The translations under genes were made by a program, and so were the position numbers. Below the pieces are notes generated by a model. The model saw only the letters and a list, made by a program, of their open reading frames with translations. It was not told the DNA's origin and searched no databases. Positions 19,051 to 28,181 of a stretch of 64,000 nucleotides of DNA are shown here, piece by piece. The stretch is from the NCBI GenBank assembly GCA_963737365.1, contig CAVTSD010000001.1:1426001-1490000 (forward strand), written 5' to 3'. How positions within the stretch are numbered: position 1 is the first letter of the stretch; each line of letters begins with the position of its first letter. Origin of the DNA: Roseiarcus sp963737365. Its GTDB lineage: Bacteria; Pseudomonadota; Alphaproteobacteria; Rhizobiales; Beijerinckiaceae.

Positions 19051-19905
19051 ATGGCGGATGAAGAGGAGAGCGCGCCGTCAGGCCCGTTTGACGAGTCCGA
19101 TCATCTTGCCCCTGCGGAGAGGGACCAAGCAGCCCAGCATGCAGCTCCCCCTGCGGTTGTCATTCACGAAATTCTTCGCAAGGAGGGCGAAGACGAACTG
19201 AGCCGCGGCCCGGGCGCGGTCTTCTGGTCGGGCTTTGCCGCTGGATTGTCCATGGGCTTTTCGTTTCTCGCGCTGGCGCTTATCCAAAGCCAACTTCCGC
19301 AGGGACCTGCGCGCCACCTCATCGCCAGCGCAGGCTATTCGTTGGGCTTCGTCATCGTCGTGCTCGGACGGCAGGAGCTCTTCACCGAAAGCACTCTGAC
19401 GGCGGTGCTCCCTTTGCTTGTCAAGCGCGATTGGGGGACATGGCAGTCTCTGCTGAGGTTCTGGGCAGTTGTTCTCGCCGCCAATCTCCTGGGCACGCTG
19501 ATTTTCGCGGGTCTCCTCGCGATCCACGGTCTCTTTAGTGACGATGTGCGGACCGCGCTGCGGGAGATCGGTCACGAGGCCGTGAGCGGCCCGTTCTGGC
19601 CGACCGCGATCAAGGCGATCTTCGCCGGCTGGCTGATCGCCCTCATGATCTGGCTGTTGCCAAGCGCCCGGTCAGCGCGCCTCTTTGTGATCTTGCTCCT
19701 GACCTACGTCGTGGCGATTGGCCATTTCTCCCACGTGATCGCCGGGTCGGTCGAAGCGTTCTTCGCTGTGTTTACCGGCGACGCATCGGTCTACGACTAC
19801 CTGATCGGTTTCTTTGTTCCCACGATCATCGGGAACACGATCGGTGGCGTGGCGCTCGTGGCGCTTCTCAATCACGCGCCGCTTGCACCGGAACTGCGGG
19901 ACTGA
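19051..19905 (+). CDS. Formate/nitrite transporter family channel
   Basis: A 284-residue FNT-family membrane protein starting four bases after the cytochrome stop, so cotranscribed. A 60-residue acidic N-terminus precedes six helices. Family features include AAGLSMGFSFLALALIQSQL in helix 1, GRQELFTESTLTAVLPLL in the conserved break region, and HFSHVIAGSVEAFFAVF in the second half, each with the conserved Gly/His pattern. Pairing with a multiheme cytochrome suggests one-carbon or acid handling, but no enzyme for it is present. Confidence 0.85.
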   Translation: MADEEESAPSGPFDESDHLAPAERDQAAQHAAPPAVVIHEILRKEGEDELSRGPGAVFWSGFAAGLSMGFSFLALALIQSQLPQGPARHLIASAGYSLGFVIVVLGRQELFTESTLTAVLPLLVKRDWGTWQSLLRFWAVVLAANLLGTLIFAGLLAIHGLFSDDVRTALREIGHEAVSGPFWPTAIKAIFAGWLIALMIWLLPSARSARLFVILLLTYVVAIGHFSHVIAGSVEAFFAVFTGDASVYDYLIGFFVPTIIGNTIGGVALVALLNHAPLAPELRD

Positions 19906-19976
19906 GGATTGGCTTTAATGCCAGCCCCAATGTCGTATCGGTGGCGCTGATTTGCGCCGACCATCCGAGATGGCGA

Positions 19977-20477
19977 CTAGCCGACGCGCTTGTACTGGGC
20001 GTTTGGGACAATGTCGCCGTTGACGGGATCGTGGACCGGCGCGCCCTCGGTTCTTAACTCGTCAGCCGTCAACGAAGCGATTTTGCTCACCCGCTCGACG
20101 CCGTCCCAACCGGGAAACGAGCACCGATCGATTTTCAGTTTGATTGTCATCGCCGCCTCGTCGACCGTGTACGTCCCGAAATAGCCGATCGACTGCCCGA
20201 CCGGCATGCGGGGAGTTTTTGAAGCGCGTTTATCGCGATTCGCTGCGATGATTTGTATCGAGAAATGGCCACCGGATGTGTACACGGCAAGGCCTTGGAC
20301 GCTTTCGCCCCATACGTAATATTCCGACCCGTCTTTGCCCCGGTCATAAATGTCGGCAAGGCTCCAGGCGCCGATTAACCTGTCTTTCAGAGATTTCGCC
20401 TGCGCCTGGCTTTGAGCGGGCAGGGCCAAACTCACGGCCGCTGTGGTTGCCCCCAAAATAACGCCCCGTCGATCCAT
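19977..20477 (-). CDS. Secreted lipocalin-like protein
   Basis: A 166-residue protein with a signal peptide containing twin arginines (MDRRGVILGATTAAVSLALP, cleavage near SQAQA). The mature part starts LKDRLIGAWSLADIYDRGKD and contains QGLAVYTSGGHFSIQIIA, the start of lipocalin-like (DUF) domains that bind hydrophobic ligands. AGGAGGAGGG precedes the ATG. No functional partner is adjacent; ligand unknown. Confidence 0.75.
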   Translation of the reverse strand: MDRRGVILGATTAAVSLALPAQSQAQAKSLKDRLIGAWSLADIYDRGKDGSEYYVWGESVQGLAVYTSGGHFSIQIIAANRDKRASKTPRMPVGQSIGYFGTYTVDEAAMTIKLKIDRCSFPGWDGVERVSKIASLTADELRTEGAPVHDPVNGDIVPNAQYKRVG

Positions 20478-20602
20478 TCGGGCCCTCCTCCTTGCTCGGC
20501 GGGCCGATCGACTCGTCGACCTCGGGATATGGACACCTTGACACTATCTTTGCGACCAGGCGGTTCAGGTGTCAAACAACGTTTCCACTCTTTGGGCGTA
20601 CG

Positions 20603-21124
20603 TCAAGATCCAGCGGCGGGATCAGGCTGCTTTTGGGTTCTCCTCTGACGTCCACGGATCTGTGTAAGTCGAGGCCGCCAGATGCCGAGCACGACATTGG
20701 CGATTGAGACCGCCAGAAGAACCCACAACACGCTCCGCTCGGCTCCAAACGAACTTGAGATCGGTTCCGGATTGAGCTGGTCCGCAAGCGCGCTGGCGCT
20801 CCGCTTGGCTTCATCCTGTATGGAGCCCAGAACCTGAAAGCTGCCCGCGAACAGCAGAATTCCAGTCGCAAGCTTCACCCATGCCCAGCCGGCGTCGTGA
20901 TAAGCGCGGTTCACGGCAATCGCCAACATGCCCGCGATCAGAGCGAGCGAGAACGACGGGAAAAAAATCCAGGTCGCGATTTTCGCGATCGCGCCGCGGA
21001 TCGAGGCATATTCAGCCACGGAAGTCGGCGGCGTTGGAAAGCTCATGATCACAAGCAGGCACGCGATGGCCCCGATGAGCCCGCAAGCTCCGATCGTGTG
21101 GAGAAATTTGATAAGCCGTCGCAA
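20603..21124 (-). CDS. Four-helix membrane protein (DUF2269-like)
   Basis: A 173-residue inner-membrane protein with four helices: FLHTIGACGLIGAIACLLVI, WIFFPSFSLALIAGMLAIAV, WVKLATGILLFAGSFQVLGS and VLWVLLAVSIANVVLGIW. The N-terminal KFLHTIGACGLIG resembles the DUF2269 start, where a haem- or metal-linked role has been guessed. It ends with a polar Arg/Gln tail. It is divergent from hemC, with 183 bases between. Function unknown. Confidence 0.68.
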   Translation of the reverse strand: MRRLIKFLHTIGACGLIGAIACLLVIMSFPTPPTSVAEYASIRGAIAKIATWIFFPSFSLALIAGMLAIAVNRAYHDAGWAWVKLATGILLFAGSFQVLGSIQDEAKRSASALADQLNPEPISSSFGAERSVLWVLLAVSIANVVLGIWRPRLTQIRGRQRRTQKQPDPAAGS

Positions 21125-21307
21125 GGCGTCTCGACGATCTCTTTATCAGCCGATCAGACCCTATCGCGGCGTTCGGACGGCAGGTAGCAGAATTGTTGTG
21201 TTAGCGCCGGCTGGCCGCAGTATCCCGTTGGCGCCGGGGTTTCGGAAGTCTTGCGCAAGTCTCTGCATGAGTTGACAGCGCGCGCAGCGAGCCGAATAGA
21301 GGCGCCT

Positions 21308-22234
21308 ATGACGGCCCAGACTTTTACGATCGGCACGCGCGGCTCGCCGCTGGCGCTCGCGCAAGCCGAGGAAACTTGCCAACGCCTCATAAAGGCGCTG
21401 GGCTGGGAGCCAAGCCGCGTCGCGCTGAAAATCATCCGCACCACCGGCGACATGATCCAGGACCGGCCGCTGGCGGATGTGGGAGGCAAGGGGCTTTTCA
21501 CCAAGGAGATCGACGCAGCCCTTCTCGCGGGAACGATCGACGCCGCCGTCCACTCGGCCAAGGACCTGCCATCGGTGATGCCCGAGGGCGTTGCGATCGC
21601 GGGTTTCCTGCCACGCGAGGACCCGCGCGACGCGTTGATCTCCGCTCTGGCAGATACGGTCGAGGGCCTGCCCCAGGGGGCGAGTTTCGGCGCCGCCTCG
21701 CTGCGCCGGCAGGGTCAGCTCCTTCGCCTGCGTCCCGACCTGAGGCCGGAGCTTCTTCGGGGAAATGTCGAAACGCGGTTGCGCAAGGCCGAATCGGGCG
21801 CAATCGGCGCGACGCTGCTCGCCATGGCCGGACTTAAGCGGCTCGGTCTCGTCCACCGCGCCCGGGCCCCGCTCGACCTCGAGGCTTTCCTTCCCGCTCC
21901 CGGCCAGGGCGCGATCGCGCTCACCGCCCGGACTGCGGACAGCGCGGCGCGCGATGTGCTCGCGACAATTGCCGATCCCGAGACGGAATGGGCGCTCACC
22001 GCCGAACGCGCGTTCCTGGCCGAATTGGAGGGATCCTGCCGCACGCCGATCGCCGGCCACGCTCGAATCGAAAAAGGCCGGGTGATTTTCAGGGGCGAGG
22101 TGCTGCGAACCGACGGATCCGAAAGCTTCCCGATCGCCGCCGACGGACCGTCCGCCGAGGCCAGGCATCTGGGCCGAGAGGCGGGGCGCGAACTCGCCGC
22201 GCGCTTGCCCGCGGGCGTGCTCGTGCGCGGCTAG
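21308..22234 (+). CDS. hemC: Hydroxymethylbilane synthase (porphobilinogen deaminase)
   Basis: A 308-residue cytosolic enzyme that polymerises four porphobilinogens into hydroxymethylbilane in tetrapyrrole synthesis. It starts MTAQTFTIGTRGSPLALAQA, contains DVGGKGLFTKEID with the catalytic Asp region, VHSAKDLPS, and RGNVETRLRKAESG; the dipyrromethane cofactor Cys is in ELEGSCRTPIAGHA. Length is normal. Its place just before the photosynthesis cluster supplies precursor for bacteriochlorophyll and haem. ATG 21308 is chosen over the upstream in-frame ATG because the fold begins there. Confidence 0.96.
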   Translation: MTAQTFTIGTRGSPLALAQAEETCQRLIKALGWEPSRVALKIIRTTGDMIQDRPLADVGGKGLFTKEIDAALLAGTIDAAVHSAKDLPSVMPEGVAIAGFLPREDPRDALISALADTVEGLPQGASFGAASLRRQGQLLRLRPDLRPELLRGNVETRLRKAESGAIGATLLAMAGLKRLGLVHRARAPLDLEAFLPAPGQGAIALTARTADSAARDVLATIADPETEWALTAERAFLAELEGSCRTPIAGHARIEKGRVIFRGEVLRTDGSESFPIAADGPSAEARHLGREAGRELAARLPAGVLVRG

Positions 22235-22270
22235 GGGCGGACATAACCAAGGGCTTCACGCCGATAAGCG

Positions 22271-22338
22271 CCAATAAACGCGAGTAAGCGTTAGTAAACG
22301 CTAGTAAAAATGCTGACGTTTACTAGCGTTTATTTTTT
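22271..22338 (+). repeat. Ten-base direct repeats ending in a perfect hairpin with T-run
   Basis: From 22272 four units of period 10 can be read: AATAAACGCG, AGTAAGCGTT, AGTAAACGCT, AGTAAAAATG. The third runs into a perfect 14-bp inverted repeat, TAAACGCTAGTAAA at 22295-22308 and TTTACTAGCGTTTA at 22319-22332, with a 10-base loop, followed by six T. It can act as an intrinsic terminator for hemC. The AT-rich repeats on one helical face could also bind a protein. The remaining gap to 22640 shows nothing else clear. Confidence 0.7.
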
Positions 22339-22642
22339 CGAAATCGAGCCTTTTCAATGGGTTACGGCCGATTGGAGTAAAAAAATTCTCTCGTTCCATC
22401 ACTGCGCCTCAAAAGACCCAACCGGACGCCGCCGCTTGTCCCACCGCGCCATTGGCGGAAGTTCGACACGAGGCTTATAGCATGGATTCAGTTTTTCGAA
22501 AAGAAATTATCTTATTTCTGTTACGCACTCACCCGGTCTATGCCGCTCGGCCCCTTTCGCGGTTCGTTATCTCAATCCCCGCCATCCTCCGGAACGCCCA
22601 AGTGTGCGGCTAAAGCCGAAGTCGGCGGAAGGCCAAGGCCTT

Positions 22643-22692
22643 TGACAACTTGAGTTGACATGGTCCAACCGACATGTTCGACAGGTCGGACA
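22643..22692 (+). promoter_or_regulatory. PpsR/CrtJ operator pair before bchI
   Basis: TGT-N12-ACA at 22675-22692 (TGTTCGACAGGTCGGACA) and a one-mismatch copy TGA-N12-ACA at 22643-22660 (TGACAACTTGAGTTGACA), with 14 bases between. These match the known operator of the photosynthesis repressor PpsR/CrtJ. Two TTGACA elements (22642, 22655) overlap the first copy and could be -35 boxes. The bchI start lies 86 bases downstream. Confidence 0.72.
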
Positions 22693-22777
22693 GTTGGAGC
22701 CCCGCGATTCCAATACGCACACTGCACGTGGAAAAGCGGCGGCTATCCTCGACTCATCCAAAATAGGGCGCGAAGAC

Positions 22778-23800
22778 ATGGGGAGGCCGTTTCCCTTCTC
22801 TGCGATTGTCGGACAGGAAGAGATGAAAACGGCCTTCCTGATCGCAGCCGTGGATGCGACGGTCGGCGGCGTCCTCGCTTTCGGTGACAGGGGAACCGGG
22901 AAGTCGACGGCGGTCAGGGCGCTGGCCGCGCTTCTGCCCGACATGCGCGCTGTGGTCGGGTGTCCCTATCATTGCGATCTCTCGTCGCCGGCGGGCCTGT
23001 GCTCGGCCTGCGCCGCTGCGCCGCCGGGCTCCCTCAAGACCGCGTTGCGGCCGGTTCCCGTGGTTGACCTGCCGCTCGGCGCGACGGAGGACCGGGTCGT
23101 CGGCGCGCTCAATCTCGAACGCGCGCTGTCGAGCGGCGAGAAAGCCTTCGAGCCTGGTCTGCTGGCGCAGGCCAACCGCGGATTTCTCTATATCGACGAA
23201 GCCAATCTTCTGGAGGATCATCTCGTCGATCTGCTTCTCGATGTGTCCGCAAGCGGCGTGAATGTCGTCGAGCGCGAAGGCTTGAGCATCCGCCATCCGG
23301 CGCGCTTCGTGCTGATCGGCAGCGGCAATCCGGAGGAAGGCGAATTGCGCCCGCAATTGCTCGATCGGTTTGGCCTTGCCGTGGACGTTCGCACGCCTAC
23401 CGACGTGCCCACGCGGATCGAGGTCGTCAAACGCCGGGACGCATTCGAGCGCGATACCGAGGCTTTCTTGAAGAAATGGGCGGGCGAGGAGAAAAAACTC
23501 CGCAAGCGCATCGAATCGGCGCGCGGGGCGCTCCTTTCGGTCGCAACCCCGAATTCCGTGTTCGAAAGCGCGACGCGCTTGTGTCTTGCGCTTGGCACGG
23601 ATGGTCTTCGCGGCGAATTGACCCTCATTCGCGCGGCCCGCGCGCTCGCAAGCCTCGAGGGCAAGGCGGAAGTCGGCGACGCGGAATTGCGGCGGCTCGC
23701 GCCGATGGCGCTCAGCCACAGGCTCAGGCGCAACCCGCTCGACAATTCTGGCTCCGCGATCCGCGTGCGCCGGGTCGTGGATGAGATTTTGCCCGCATGA
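22778..23800 (+). CDS. bchI: Magnesium chelatase subunit I
   Basis: A 340-residue AAA+ ATPase. With BchD it forms the double ring that drives Mg insertion into protoporphyrin IX by BchH. FPFSAIVGQEEMKTAFLI opens the domain; Walker A GDRGTGKSTAVRAL, the chelatase insertion with Cys-rich CPYHCDLSSPAGLCSAC, Walker B GFLYIDEANLL and the sensor segment ARFVLIGSGNPEEGELRPQL follow. Start chosen at ATG 22778, giving the family N-terminus MGRPFPFSAIVG. The stop overlaps bchD as ATGA. Confidence 0.97.
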   Translation: MGRPFPFSAIVGQEEMKTAFLIAAVDATVGGVLAFGDRGTGKSTAVRALAALLPDMRAVVGCPYHCDLSSPAGLCSACAAAPPGSLKTALRPVPVVDLPLGATEDRVVGALNLERALSSGEKAFEPGLLAQANRGFLYIDEANLLEDHLVDLLLDVSASGVNVVEREGLSIRHPARFVLIGSGNPEEGELRPQLLDRFGLAVDVRTPTDVPTRIEVVKRRDAFERDTEAFLKKWAGEEKKLRKRIESARGALLSVATPNSVFESATRLCLALGTDGLRGELTLIRAARALASLEGKAEVGDAELRRLAPMALSHRLRRNPLDNSGSAIRVRRVVDEILPA

Positions 23801-25626
23801 GTGCGGGGAGCCCTGGCGCCTCCGCCTGGGAGCGGGCCAAGCTCGCAGCGGACGCGTTCGCGCTCGATTGGCTGGGTTCGGGCGTTGTCCTGAGAAGCGC
23901 GCCGGGGCCAGCGCGGGACGCCTGGCTGCAACGCCTGCGCGCTGCGCTTCCGCAGGACGTCCCCATGCGGCGGATCCCCGGCTCGATTTCCGATGACCGG
24001 CTTGCCGGCGGGCTTGACGTCGCGGCCACCATCCGGACCGGCCGTCCGGTCGCGGAGCCAGGGGTTCTCGCGCTGGCGGACGGGGGCGTGCTCGTTCTCG
24101 CGATGGCGGAGCGCGCTTCGTCGCGGGTCGCCGCGCGGCTCGCCGCGGCGCTGGACTCGGACAGGCTGGACTCGGACAGGAAGGCGATCGAGCCGGCCAC
24201 ACTCGCCCATCCGCCTGAGGCCGGCGTAGGAGTCGTGGCGCTGGACGAGGGATGCGACGACAGCGAGGCGCCCCATTCCATCCTGCTCGAACGCTGCGGT
24301 TACATTGTCGATCTCAGCGCCGTCGGCTTCCGGGACATCGAAGGGGAGGACGAGCGAGCAATCGATTTCGAGGCGGCGCGGGCCCGCCTCGCGCTTGTCT
24401 CGACAGATCCCGGTGTGGTGGCCGCGGTCGTAACGGTCGCCGCCCGGATGGGAATCGCGTCGCTGCGTGCGCCCCTGATGGCGCTCCGCGCGGCGCGAGC
24501 GATCGCAGCGCTCGACGGCCGAACGGAGGTCGAAGACGACGACGTCGCCCTCGCCGCCACCTTGACGCTCTCGCCGCGGGCGACGCGTCTGCCGGACGGC
24601 CAAGCCGAAGAAGAGCCGCGAGTCGAGCCCGAAGTGGGGCCGGAACCGGACACCGAGCCCGAAAGCGATACGGATTCCGAACCGGATCGCGAATCCACGG
24701 GTACACCGGACGACGGGCGTGCGACCGCCGCGACCGAGGATGTTGTGCTGGCCGCCGCGAAGGCTGCGATTCCGCCTTCTCTGCTGGCGCAAATCGAAGC
24801 GGGTTCGATCACGCGAAGCCAATCGGCGGGCGAGGGCAAATCGGGCGCGTCCCAAGTTTCGGCTCGCCGCGGACGCCCGATCGCCGCCCGAGCGGGCTCG
24901 CCGCGCGAGGGGCGGGTCAGCTTCATCGCTACGCTGCGCGCCGCCGCGCCATGGCAGCCCCTGCGCCGCCGCGAACGGCCGGGCGACAAACGCAGGGTTC
25001 TGATCCGGAAGGAGGATTTCCGGATCGTTCGTTATCAAGAGCCACGCGGGGCGACGGCGATCTTCGTCGTCGACGCCTCGGGATCTTCGGCCATGCAGCG
25101 GCTGGCCGAAGTCAAAGGCGCGATCGAATTGCTGCTTGCGGACTGCTATGTTCGCCGCGACAGCGTGGCGCTGATCGCTTTTCGCGGACAGGGGGCCGAG
25201 ATCGTGCTTCCCCCGACGAGGTCGACCGCGAGGGCGCGGCGCAGCCTTGCGGGATTGCCGGGAGGCGGCGGCACGCCGCTTGCGAGCGGGCTCGACGCGG
25301 CGGTCGCCCTCGCCGATCAAGTCTTGCGCAAGGGGCAGTCGCCGCTCGTGGTTTTGATGACCGATGGCCGGGCCAATGTCTGCCGCGATGGCGCGGGCGG
25401 CCGCGCGCGGGCCATGGGGGACGCGATCGACGCCGCCAGGCGGCTTCGCGCGGCGAAGATTAGGGCGCTCGCAATCGACACCTCGGCGCACTTCCGCAGC
25501 GGCGAGGCGACGGCGACAAGGGAAGTCGCAGAGGCCATGCAGGCTCGGTACGTAAAGCTGCCGCTAGCCAACGCGGCGCTCGTGAATGAAGCGGTGCGCG
25601 CCTCCTGGCGGCCGACGGGAGCGTAG
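23797..25626 (+). CDS. bchD: Magnesium chelatase subunit D
   Basis: A 609-residue subunit combining a degenerate AAA+ domain (no good Walker A), an acidic Pro/Glu linker near residues 270-310, and a C-terminal integrin-I domain with the metal site DASGSSAMQR, the conserved Thr in GGGGTPLASGLDAA, and VLMTDGRANV. It bridges BchI and BchH. The start overlaps bchI by four bases, indicating coupled translation. Length is within the family range (550-650). Confidence 0.96.
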   Translation: MSAGSPGASAWERAKLAADAFALDWLGSGVVLRSAPGPARDAWLQRLRAALPQDVPMRRIPGSISDDRLAGGLDVAATIRTGRPVAEPGVLALADGGVLVLAMAERASSRVAARLAAALDSDRLDSDRKAIEPATLAHPPEAGVGVVALDEGCDDSEAPHSILLERCGYIVDLSAVGFRDIEGEDERAIDFEAARARLALVSTDPGVVAAVVTVAARMGIASLRAPLMALRAARAIAALDGRTEVEDDDVALAATLTLSPRATRLPDGQAEEEPRVEPEVGPEPDTEPESDTDSEPDRESTGTPDDGRATAATEDVVLAAAKAAIPPSLLAQIEAGSITRSQSAGEGKSGASQVSARRGRPIAARAGSPREGRVSFIATLRAAAPWQPLRRRERPGDKRRVLIRKEDFRIVRYQEPRGATAIFVVDASGSSAMQRLAEVKGAIELLLADCYVRRDSVALIAFRGQGAEIVLPPTRSTARARRSLAGLPGGGGTPLASGLDAAVALADQVLRKGQSPLVVLMTDGRANVCRDGAGGRARAMGDAIDAARRLRAAKIRALAIDTSAHFRSGEATATREVAEAMQARYVKLPLANAALVNEAVRASWRPTGA

Positions 25627-25630
25627 GCCC

Positions 25631-26542
25631 ATGTTCGGCGCCTCCCGAGAGCTGACCTTTGCACGCGACGGCGCAGACTGGCCCCATCGGGAAGCGAGCG
25701 CGTTCGTCGAAGCGCGCGGCCTGCGCTGGCATGTGCAGACGATGGGTAAAGGCCCTGAGGTGTTGATGGTTCATGGCACCGGGGCCTCGACCCATTCCTG
25801 GGACGGGCTTGCGCCGCTGCTGGCGCAGCGCTTTCGCCTGGTTGCTCCCGACCTTCCCGGCCATGGCTTCACGCAGGCTAAGCGAACGCCTGACCTTTCG
25901 CTTCCGGGGATGGCGCGCGCTATGGCGTCGCTCCTCGGCGTGCTTGAATTTTCCCCGAAGATCGTGATCGGCCATTCGGCGGGGGCGGCAATTCTCGCGC
26001 GCCTTTGCCTCGATGGGACGATCTCGCCGAAACTTTTCGTGAGCCTCAACGGAGCCTTTCTGCCCTTCGGCGGTATGGGCCGGCTACTCTTTCCGTCGAT
26101 CGCGAAACTGCTGTTTCTCAATCCGCTCGCGCCGCGTCTTTTTGCCTGGTCCGCCGACAAGGCTGCGGTCGCCAACTTGCTCAAAGGGACGGGATCGAAG
26201 ATCGGACCCCGCGGCCTCGATCTCTATGCCCGCCTTTTCCACAATCCTGGCCATGTCGCCGGCGCATTGGGCATGATGGCGAACTGGGACCTGACCGACC
26301 TGCGCCGAGAACTCCCGCAGTTGAACGCCAAGGTCGTTCTGATCGTGGGCGAGAACGACAAGGCGGTTCCGCCCCGCGACGCGGATGTCGTCGCCGGCGA
26401 AATCCCCGGCGCGATTGTCGAAACAATCCGACGAACCGGCCATCTCGCCCATGAGGAACGGCCCGAAGAGGTTTGCCGGATCATCATGCGCTACGCCGCC
26501 GCGGCGGGTCTGATCGCCGAGGAAGCGGGAAACTCAGCCTGA
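25631..26542 (+). CDS. bchO: Alpha/beta hydrolase of the Mg-chelatase operon
   Basis: A 303-residue alpha/beta-hydrolase fold protein. MVHGTGASTHSWDGLAPLL carries the oxyanion segment, APDLPGHGFT the next turn, IGHSAGAAILARLC the nucleophile elbow with Ser, and RTGHLAHEERPEEV the His; VGENDKAVPP supplies the Asp. BchO is conserved behind bchID in purple bacteria; its exact reaction is not established and a helper role for Mg chelation is assumed. It starts four bases after bchD. Confidence 0.92.
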   Translation: MFGASRELTFARDGADWPHREASAFVEARGLRWHVQTMGKGPEVLMVHGTGASTHSWDGLAPLLAQRFRLVAPDLPGHGFTQAKRTPDLSLPGMARAMASLLGVLEFSPKIVIGHSAGAAILARLCLDGTISPKLFVSLNGAFLPFGGMGRLLFPSIAKLLFLNPLAPRLFAWSADKAAVANLLKGTGSKIGPRGLDLYARLFHNPGHVAGALGMMANWDLTDLRRELPQLNAKVVLIVGENDKAVPPRDADVVAGEIPGAIVETIRRTGHLAHEERPEEVCRIIMRYAAAAGLIAEEAGNSA

Positions 26543-26641
26543 TTCTGACCGCCGGCGGGCTAATTTTCTGATTGTCTTAGCGCGAATGGCCGGATGATCT
26601 CAGTTGCGATTTCGCTTGATCGGTTTGATTGACATACTTAG

Positions 26642-26659
26642 TGTATCGTTGTGTTGACA
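26642..26659 (+). promoter_or_regulatory. PpsR/CrtJ operator overlapping the crtI start
   Basis: TGT-N12-ACA (TGTATCGTTGTGTTGACA), a perfect match to the PpsR/CrtJ operator. It covers the proposed GTG start of crtI (26651) and sits 7 bases after a TTGACA at 26629. A repressor here would block both transcription and initiation. No -10 box is obvious downstream of 26659. Confidence 0.7.
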
Positions 26660-28181
26660 CTTCAGCAGCGCCCGATCCGCTCGGCCAGTCTGGATTCCCG
26701 TCCCCGAGCGATCGTGATCGGGAGCGGATTCGGCGGCCTCGCCGCGGCCGTTCGACTGGGCGCGCGGGGCTACCAGGTCACGATTTTCGAAAAGCTCGAC
26801 GCTCCTGGGGGCCGAGCCACCGTCCATCGACAGGATGGCTTCACCTTCGACGCCGGACCCACGATTGTCACAGCGCCCTTTCTGTTCGAAGAACTGTGGA
26901 CGCTCTGCGGCCGCCGCATGACAGACGATGTGGACCTGCGCGCCATCGATCCCTTTTACCAGATTCGCTTCGACAACGGCGACGTCTTCACGATGAGCGG
27001 AGACGAAGCGGCGATGCGGGCGGAAGTTGCGCGCTTCGATGCGAGGGATGTTTCGGGCTTCGAACGCTTCATGCGACACAGCGAAGCCATCTACCGCATC
27101 GGCTTCGAGGAGCTCGGAGACGCGCCCTTCAGCTCGTTCGCCGATATGGCGCGCATCGCCGGCCATCTCGTCCGCCTCGAGGGCCACCGAAGCGTCTACG
27201 GCCTCGTTTCGAAATATTTTCGCGACGAGCGGCTGCGGACCGTCTTCAGCTTTCACCCCCTTCTCATCGGCGGCAATCCCTTTCGCGCCAGCGCGATCTA
27301 TTGCCTGATCCCCTTCCTGGAAAAACGCTGGGGCGTGCATTTCGCGATGGGGGGAACGGGAAAACTGGTCGCGGGCCTTGCTAACCTGATCGCGTCGCAA
27401 GGAGGAGAGATTCGCTGCGGGGAGGAGGTCACGTCGATCCTGGTCGAGGACGGCGTGGCGAAAGGGGTCGCGCTGGCGTCGGGCGAGAGCGTACGGGCAA
27501 GCGTCGTCGTCTCGGACGCCGAATTCGGCCTGGACCTACCGCCATCTCGTTCCGGCCGCGAGCCGAAGACGATGGACGGACCGCAAGATCGACAAGGCCC
27601 GCTACTCGATGGGTCTCTTCGTCTGGTATTTTGGCGTCGATCGCCGCTACGACGACGTCGCGCATCACACCATCCTGCTCGGTCCGCGCTATCGCGAACT
27701 CCTGGGCGACATTTTCGACCGCAAGCGGCTCGCGTCCGATTTCAGTCTCTACCTGCATCGCCCAACCGCGACCGATCCTTCGCTCGCGCCCAAAGGCTGC
27801 GACGCCTTCTATGTGCTTTCCCCTGTCCCTAACCTGCAGGGCGGACAGGACTGGAGGGCCGAGGCCGAAGGCTACCGCACGGCGATCGAGCAGGCGCTCG
27901 AGGCGACGGTTCTGCCTGATCTTTCGCGGCGCATCGTGACTTCGAGGATTGCGACGCCGCTCGATTTTCAGGATGAGCTCAACGCTTATCGCGGCGCCGG
28001 TTTCGGGCTTGAGCCCACGCTGACGCAGAGCGCCTGGTTCCGGCCCCATAATGCGAGCGAGGACGTCCGGAATCTTTTTCTCGTAGGTGCGGGGACGCAT
28101 CCCGGCGCCGGACTGCCCGGCGTGCTGTCTTCTGCCCGTGTTCTCGACAAGGTTGCGCCTCATGCCTCAGTTTTCGTTTGA
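26651..28181 (+). CDS. crtI: Phytoene desaturase, frameshifted
   Basis: Converts phytoene to neurosporene/lycopene at the membrane using FAD. Residues 18-30 hold the dinucleotide fold AIVIGSGFGGLAAAVRLGAR, then EKLDAPGGRATVHRQDGFTF. The C-terminus has LFLVGAGTHPGAGLPGV. At 27521-27526 GAATC is read as GAATTC; removing the extra base joins VSDAESAWTYRHLVPAASRR and restores about 509 residues, the normal length. As read, the frame ends at 27832. Start at GTG 26651 is the only one that keeps the FAD fold; it overlaps crtB by 20 bases. Confidence 0.93.

Noticed and set aside
23218..25491. A 757-codon open frame on the strand opposite bchI/bchD
   Set aside because: It is an Arg/Gly/Pro-rich shadow of two well-conserved genes in GC-rich DNA, with no motif and no ribosome site.
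26616..26634. An FNR-type site (TTGAT-N4-ATCAA) before crtI
   Set aside because: Only the left half TTGAT occurs, twice in the same direction; the right half is missing.
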